Source: Neolewinella maritima
GTDB lineage: Bacteria > Bacteroidota > Bacteroidia > Chitinophagales > Saprospiraceae
Length of the DNA stretch: 64,000 nt
Assembly: GCF_923081025.1 (NCBI RefSeq)
Contig: NZ_CAKLPZ010000001.1
Span: forward strand, 1,240,001-1,304,000
Direction of reading: 5' to 3'
The notes under the pieces are model-generated. The model had not been told where the DNA came from. It did not search any database and was given only the letters and a program-made list of their open reading frames with translations. The position numbers and the translations under genes are program-made. The number at the start of each line of letters is the position of its first letter. Within the stretch, counting starts at the first letter, position 1. Shown here in pieces: positions 59,907 to 64,000 of the stretch.

Positions 59907-61114
59907 AAACGTTCAATGATGGTGGAAACGGCAAGTCCCGCTCCGGCGTCGATGGTGAGGCTACCGATGGTCAGGTCGCGCCGTTCGAGTTCATCCAGTA
60001 TCTGACAGAGCATCATACCCCCTACGGCGCCGAGGGGTTCGCCCAGCGCAATGCTACCGCCTAGTACGTTGAAGTGTGCCTCATCGATATTCAGTCGGTG
60101 CTGGAAGCGGATGCTGGGTGCGGCAAATGATTCATTGAATTCCCAGAGGTCTACATCGCTGCGCTCCAGTCCGGCCTGCTTCAGTACCAGGTCGCTGGCG
60201 TTGACCCCGCCGGTCAGTAGGGTAGCGTCGACGGCCGACATGGCCACGGCGCGAATGCGGGCCCGGGGCTTGAGTCCCAGCCGCTCGCCCGCCGGGCGGT
60301 TACCGAGCAGACAGAGTGCGCAGCCATCGGCGGCCGGACTGGTGTTGCCCGCCGTGTGCCGGTGGTTGACTTCGGCGACCAGGGGAAAGCGGTGCAGGGC
60401 CATCTCGTCAAAACCCGCCAGGCCCATTTCCGCAAAGCGGGCACCGAGGGTAGCCAGTTGCTCGGCGGTCAGGCTGGGGTCCGGTATGGCGTCATGCTCC
60501 AGCAGCATCATGCCGTTCTGGTCCGTAATGGGCTCCAGGCTGGGGGCGAAGTGTCCGGCCTCCCGGGCGGCTACTGCCTTGGCGTGGCTGCGTAGGGCGT
60601 AGGCATCCAGGTCTTCCCGGCTGAGGCCGTGGGTGCTGGCCACCAGATCGGCGGCCACTCCCTGTGGGATGTAGTGGCTGTTGATGACGGTGGCCGGGTC
60701 GTTCATCATCGGGCCGCTGTTGAGGTAGGTGGGTACCCGTGACATGACCTCTAGTCCACCAGCGATGATGATTTCGCCGTATCCCGCCGTGATGCGGGCG
60801 GCGGCCAGATTGATTGCTTCTAAGCCACTGGTGTTGAAGCGATTGATCTGGAGCCCGCCACGTGCCTTGCCCCAGCCGGCGTACAGCAGTGCGGCCCGTG
60901 CGATATTGTAGCCCTGGTCGCCGGCCGGCGTGTTACAGCCGATCACCAGGTCGTCGATCTCGGTGGGTAAATCTTCGCGGCCGCTGCGGCGCTGAAAGGC
61001 CGTAAGGCACTGAGCCAGTAGCTCGATGGGCTTCACTTCGTAGAGGTCGGCGGGCTGTGCGGCGCGGCCCCGGGGCGAGCGTAGCGCATCGTAAATAAAG
61101 GCTTCGGTGGGCAA
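59903..61114 (-). CDS. Thiolase-fold protein (acetyl-CoA acyltransferase homologue) with lost catalytic residues
   Basis: A TTG start at 61114 (PTEAFIYDALRSPRGR) gives 403 residues with a family-like N-terminus; a GTG at 61156 would add 14 residues. The protein aligns along its whole length to FadA-type thiolases (RHTAGNTSPAADGCALCLLG, NESFAAPSIRFQ, LDELERRDL). The nucleophile Cys in RFCxSGL is Asn94 (RFNTSGLEA). The catalytic His of GHPLG is Glu359 (ALGEPLGAVGG). The second Cys of the C(x)GGG loop is Asp389 (TIDAGAGLA). Only the Asn of NES/NEAF remains. Thiolysis should not be possible by the usual mechanism. Confidence 0.9.
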   Translation of the reverse strand: MPTEAFIYDALRSPRGRAAQPADLYEVKPIELLAQCLTAFQRRSGREDLPTEIDDLVIGCNTPAGDQGYNIARAALLYAGWGKARGGLQINRFNTSGLEAINLAAARITAGYGEIIIAGGLEVMSRVPTYLNSGPMMNDPATVINSHYIPQGVAADLVASTHGLSREDLDAYALRSHAKAVAAREAGHFAPSLEPITDQNGMMLLEHDAIPDPSLTAEQLATLGARFAEMGLAGFDEMALHRFPLVAEVNHRHTAGNTSPAADGCALCLLGNRPAGERLGLKPRARIRAVAMSAVDATLLTGGVNASDLVLKQAGLERSDVDLWEFNESFAAPSIRFQHRLNIDEAHFNVLGGSIALGEPLGAVGGMMLCQILDELERRDLTIGSLTIDAGAGLAVSTIIERL

Positions 61115-61202
61115 GGCGGGGCGGGGGGGTTGGTGGCTGGACCACAATATAGGCACGTGGCGGCGCTCGCTCCGGTAGGGATATGCCTTGCATTGGTCGA
61201 AT

Positions 61203-61210
61203 TACCTTTG
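61203..61210 (+). promoter_or_regulatory. -7 promoter box TACCTTTG directly abutting a GC-rich element
   Basis: A perfect TAnnTTTG match. The final G is the first base of GCACCGGCGGCCCCGCCC. Transcription would start within the element, so here the element forms the 5' end of the mRNA. Confidence 0.6.
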
Positions 61211-61227
61211 CACCGGCGGCCCCGCCC
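61210..61227 (+). repeat. GC-rich 18-bp intergenic element, copy F
   Basis: The plus strand reads GCACCGGCGGCCCCGCCC, with GGCGG-CC-CCGCC as a perfect inverted repeat. It ends 29 bp before the ATG at 61257. Confidence 0.75.
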
Positions 61228-61256
61228 TCCGTACATTAGGAGAAAACTATCTGACC

Positions 61257-61550
61257 ATGCCCAGGACCAAACTTACCGGCTTCAGCCGACTGCTCATTTT
61301 TTTGCTCTTTGCCCTACCCATCGTATATGCCGGAGCGGCCTACTACAACGGGGAAGACCCGGTAGCCAACGTGAAGGGCTGGCTCGGAATGGACCAGCCG
61401 GAGCAGGTCGATAATAGCGATGCTACCGTGCCGAGCGAGGAGAGCTACCGCGATGCCCCGGCTACCTTCGAGAATGTACAGGAACTGCGCGAAGAGAACG
61501 ACCGGCTGCGCCGGGAACTCGCCCGCTGCCAGGGTACTACCGCGAGCTAG
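61257..61550 (+). CDS. Small membrane protein with C-terminal coiled coil
   Basis: The ATG at 61257 gives 97 residues: a short basic start, one hydrophobic helix (LLIFLLFALPIVYAGAAYY), a linker and a C-terminal heptad-like helix (TFENVQELREENDRLRRELARC). The topology suggests an inner-membrane protein with a periplasmic or cytosolic coiled coil, similar in design to small division or envelope proteins. No family is recognised. The next gene starts right at its stop codon, so they form an operon. Confidence 0.7.
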   Translation: MPRTKLTGFSRLLIFLLFALPIVYAGAAYYNGEDPVANVKGWLGMDQPEQVDNSDATVPSEESYRDAPATFENVQELREENDRLRRELARCQGTTAS

Positions 61551-62435
61551 GTGGAGCGCGACCGGCTCACACGGCTGCGCTACGGCGTACACGAATTTTT
61601 TTATACCCTGATGACCTTTCCGCGGGCCTGGCGCTTCATGCGCAACCACCAGCTATGGCGCGGCCTGCGGCAGTACGGCTGGGTAGCGCGCGGCCTGGTA
61701 GTGATCGGTGTGCTGATCGGTCTGACGATGATCTCCGAGGTGGTCGAATGGTGGAACGAGCACGCGGACGCACCGATCACGGCCATGGCCATCGGCGCGG
61801 ACAGCCTGGTCGTGCGCTGGTTCTGGGAGGGTTACGAGAGCCTGTCCGACGGAGCGCTCAACTGGGTGGTACTGGTGCTGCTCGAAGTAGTGATCTACCA
61901 CTTTATGCGGCAGACGCTGCGGGTGGTCCTGGACAAGGACGTCGAGAACGCCCACCTGTTCAAGCCCTTTCTGCAGGCCCAGGTCCGTATGATCAAGGTG
62001 TCGTTAGTAGCCCTGATCGTGCAGGAAAGTCTGGTGGGACTGAGTGCCAGCCTGCTACCGGGCGTTCTGGATTGGGGGTTCGCCCTGGCCGTACAGTCGG
62101 CCGTGCTAGGCTTCGCGATCGCCGACAACTACAGCGAGCAGTTCGATCTGGGGATCCGGCAGAGCCTGCGCTACTTCTGGCGCAATTATATCGGGGTATG
62201 TTTGGGGCTGGGGCTTCCGCTCTTCCTGATGCTCAAGGTGCCGGTGTTCGGTACGGTGCTGGGGCCCCTGGTCACTTCGGTAGCCGCCGCGATCGTGCTG
62301 CGTGAGAAGAGTGACCTCCACCTGGTGGGTTATCAGCGCAGCGAGAAAGAGCAGCGCCGCTACGAGGCCCGTCAGATCAAACAGCAGCGCAAGGCCGACC
62401 GCAAGGCCGCCCGGCGCGCGCGCAAAACCACCTAG
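61551..62435 (+). CDS. Multi-pass membrane protein, unknown function
   Basis: This 294-residue protein starts with GTG directly after the preceding stop codon. It has about six hydrophobic segments (e.g. GLVVIGVLIGLTMISEVVEW, WVVLVLLEVVIYHFM, VCLGLGLPLFLMLKVPVFG) and ends in a strongly basic tail (QQRKADRKAARRARKTT). No catalytic motif is recognised. It is probably co-transcribed with the coiled-coil protein before it and phosphatidylcholine synthase after it. Confidence 0.75.
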   Translation: MERDRLTRLRYGVHEFFYTLMTFPRAWRFMRNHQLWRGLRQYGWVARGLVVIGVLIGLTMISEVVEWWNEHADAPITAMAIGADSLVVRWFWEGYESLSDGALNWVVLVLLEVVIYHFMRQTLRVVLDKDVENAHLFKPFLQAQVRMIKVSLVALIVQESLVGLSASLLPGVLDWGFALAVQSAVLGFAIADNYSEQFDLGIRQSLRYFWRNYIGVCLGLGLPLFLMLKVPVFGTVLGPLVTSVAAAIVLREKSDLHLVGYQRSEKEQRRYEARQIKQQRKADRKAARRARKTT

Positions 62436-63164
62436 ATGCAACGCCTTGCCGCCTGGTCCGTCCACGTTTTTACCGCCAGCGGACTCCTAGCCGGCTTCAT
62501 GGGCCTGCTGGCCGTCACGGAGGGCGACTACCGCGGCGCCATGTGGTGGATCCTGGTTTCGCTGGTCATCGACGGCGTGGACGGCACCTTCGCCCGGATG
62601 GCCCGCGTACAGGAGGTGCTGCCCGACGTGAGTGGCAAAACGATCGACTACGTGATCGACTTTTTCACCTACGCCATTCTGCCCGCCTACCTGTTCTACA
62701 TGGCGGTCGACCTGGCCTACCTGCCCCGGCTGCTGTGTGCCTTCGCCATGCTGCTCTCGGCGGCGATCTACTACGGACTAGACGGTATGGTCAGCGCCGA
62801 TGGCCGACACTTCGTGGGCTTCCCCGTGCTCTGGAATATGGTGGTTTACGTGCTGGTCTTCGTGCTGCCGGACCTCCCCGCATGGGCTACGGTGGGATTG
62901 GTGGTGGCCTTTGCAATCATGCACTTTCTTCCCATACTGTTTGCCTACCCCAGCCGCGGCGGACGCTGGTGGGGACTCACCATCGCAGCTACGGTCGCCT
63001 TCATCGGCTCGGCCATTATGAACGTGTACTACTACCCGGAGCCCAGCCCCCTGTGGCGGGTGGTATGTGTGGTAGCCACCGTATACTATGCCGTGCTGGC
63101 GGCCGTCGATACCCTGCAGGGCGGAGGCACGCAGGTGCGGGGTGAATCACCGGGCGGCGTGTAA
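62436..63164 (+). CDS. pcs: Phosphatidylcholine synthase (CDP-alcohol phosphatidyltransferase family)
   Basis: This 242-residue inner-membrane protein with about eight helices joins CDP-diacylglycerol and choline. The CDP-alcohol phosphotransferase motif is DG-x2-AR-x12-G-x3-D-x3-D: D49-G50, A53-R54, G67, D71, D75. The 12-residue spacer is the hallmark of bacterial Pcs rather than phosphatidylserine or phosphatidylglycerophosphate synthases, which have eight. The N-terminal WSVHVFTASGLLAG is also typical of Pcs. The start codon follows the previous gene's stop without a gap. Confidence 0.88.
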   Translation: MQRLAAWSVHVFTASGLLAGFMGLLAVTEGDYRGAMWWILVSLVIDGVDGTFARMARVQEVLPDVSGKTIDYVIDFFTYAILPAYLFYMAVDLAYLPRLLCAFAMLLSAAIYYGLDGMVSADGRHFVGFPVLWNMVVYVLVFVLPDLPAWATVGLVVAFAIMHFLPILFAYPSRGGRWWGLTIAATVAFIGSAIMNVYYYPEPSPLWRVVCVVATVYYAVLAAVDTLQGGGTQVRGESPGGV

Positions 63165-63173
63165 CTTACCGTC

Positions 63174-64000
63174 ATGCCGCGTAAATTACTCCTCATTAGT
63201 TGTTTGTTACTGCCCCTCCTGACGGCGTGGGGGCAGGGCCGCGACTTCTTTGTCAATGGTACGGCTACCCAGACCAACGACAGCTGCTTTCAGCTCACGC
63301 CGGACCGCGCATTATTCGAGGTAGGCAGCATCTGGTATCCGGACAAGGTCGATCTGCGCAACAGCTTCGATCTGGTCATGGAGATGAATTTCGGCTGCAA
63401 GGACGAATTCGGTGCCGATGGCATCGTATTCGGTCTGCAACCGGTCAGTGCCAGTGTAGGCAGCGGAGGAGAAGGACTGGGCATCGGTGGCATATCGCCG
63501 GCTCTGGGGGTAGAATTCGACACCCACTATAACCCTAACCGCAACGACCCGGTATTCGACCACGTGGCGATCATGGCCAACGGTACGGTAACCCACGGGG
63601 GCAGCGGCAACCTGGCCGGACCGGTGCAGGCACGTAAGAACGCTACCAACATCGAGACCTGTAACTCCTTCCCTTTCCGCGTGACCTGGGACGCTCCCGC
63701 CCGCAACCTGAAGGTGTATTTTGACTGCGAGCTGCGCCTGGACTATACGGCTGATATCGTCAATACCATCTTTGACGGCGACCCCCTGGTATACTATGGC
63801 TTCGCGGCGGCTACCGGTGGGTTGGGCAATGTGCAGTCGGTCTGCTTTACCTTCAATTCCTTCGAAAAGCAGCTGGCGGACGTGACGGTATGTCCGGGCG
63901 GTACCGCGCTACTGGATGTAAGCGGTGGAGCGAGCTACTTGTGGAGTCCGGCCGCCGGGCTGAGTAGCACTACCGCCCCGAGCGTGGAGGCCAGTCCGGA
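63174..64000 (+). CDS. Secreted L-type lectin-like domain protein, partial at right edge
   Basis: The frame starts at the ATG at 63174 and is open to the end of the window, so the C-terminus is missing. A signal peptide (LLLISCLLLPLLTAWGQ) precedes a legume-lectin-like beta-sandwich (FFVNGTATQTND, EFGADGIVFGLQP, LGVEFDTHYNPNRNDP, HVAIMANGT). The GVEFDT and N-x-N-x-D residues fit the calcium/sugar-binding loop of L-type lectins. A PKD/Ig-like segment with CPGGTALLDVSGG follows, as in many large Bacteroidota surface proteins exported by the type IX system. Whether it has that sorting domain cannot be seen. Confidence 0.85.
   Translation, partial: MPRKLLLISCLLLPLLTAWGQGRDFFVNGTATQTNDSCFQLTPDRALFEVGSIWYPDKVDLRNSFDLVMEMNFGCKDEFGADGIVFGLQPVSASVGSGGEGLGIGGISPALGVEFDTHYNPNRNDPVFDHVAIMANGTVTHGGSGNLAGPVQARKNATNIETCNSFPFRVTWDAPARNLKVYFDCELRLDYTADIVNTIFDGDPLVYYGFAAATGGLGNVQSVCFTFNSFEKQLADVTVCPGGTALLDVSGGASYLWSPAAGLSSTTAPSVEASP

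Noticed and set aside
1-64000. CRISPR arrays, tRNA or rRNA genes, transposases, integrases
   Set aside because: None was recognised on reading. The regularly repeated GC-rich elements are far apart and not array-like.

Overview
The window looks like a chromosomal segment of a high-GC member of the Bacteroidota, most likely a Saprospiria/Lewinella-like marine bacterium (inference). The evidence is Bacteroidota-type promoter boxes (TAnnTTTG) before many genes, no clear Shine-Dalgarno sequences, many TTG/GTG starts, families typical of the phylum (DUF4293, DUF2911, VUT/QueP transporter, RNase G, YtxJ bacillithiol protein, CarboxypepD_reg TonB receptor, BatA/VWA membrane protein), and many predicted lipoproteins. 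The left end cuts a LOG-family gene and the right end cuts a lectin-like secreted protein. No rRNA, tRNA, CRISPR array or transposase was seen.

Layout. 0-10 kb: LOG protein, an ACP-like protein lacking the pantetheine serine, Sua5, queuosine precursor transporter, DUF2207 membrane protein, ornithine aminotransferase, RibD, an HNH/AP2 protein, MnmD and YtxJ. 10-20 kb: PDH E1 beta, a quinone-reductase-like MDR, a haem-motif/FG-GAP lipoprotein, a large TonB-dependent receptor, a CAT-like acetyltransferase, DUF2911, a metzincin-like protease, OsmC and NIPSNAP. 20-25 kb: a dctP-dctQ-dctM TRAP operon, a lipoprotein gene, and a decayed second copy of the dctP 5' end. About 25.2-29.77 kb: a clearly AT-rich island holding a secreted trypsin-like protease and an 882-aa protein with a SMEK-like N-terminus. 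The island edge coincides with the premature end of an hlyD gene. 31-43 kb: housekeeping genes (rsmA, amidohydrolase, HEAT-cyclophilin, mscL, rng, HU, yicC-gmk). 43-50 kb: a batA-pyrC'-glycosyltransferase-tadA operon, and dipeptide epimerase-fumC. 50.9-57.7 kb: a signalling cluster of CheB, a small helical protein, a CheB-CheR-PAS fusion and a PAS/sigma-54 activator. 57.8-61.1 kb: a fatty acid beta-oxidation pair whose thiolase has lost three catalytic residues. 61-64 kb: membrane proteins, phosphatidylcholine synthase and the lectin-like protein.

The observations most worth following are: (1) an 18-bp intergenic element, GGGCGGGGCCGCnGGTGC, in six near-identical copies, five of them 20-35 bp upstream of a start codon in the same orientation; (2) the thiolase homologue with Cys, His and second Cys all replaced, coupled to an intact FadB-like partner; (3) the SMEK-domain protein in the AT-rich island, a candidate single-gene defence system; (4) promoter boxes only 4-6 nt before the ATG of three signalling genes, which suggests leaderless mRNAs.
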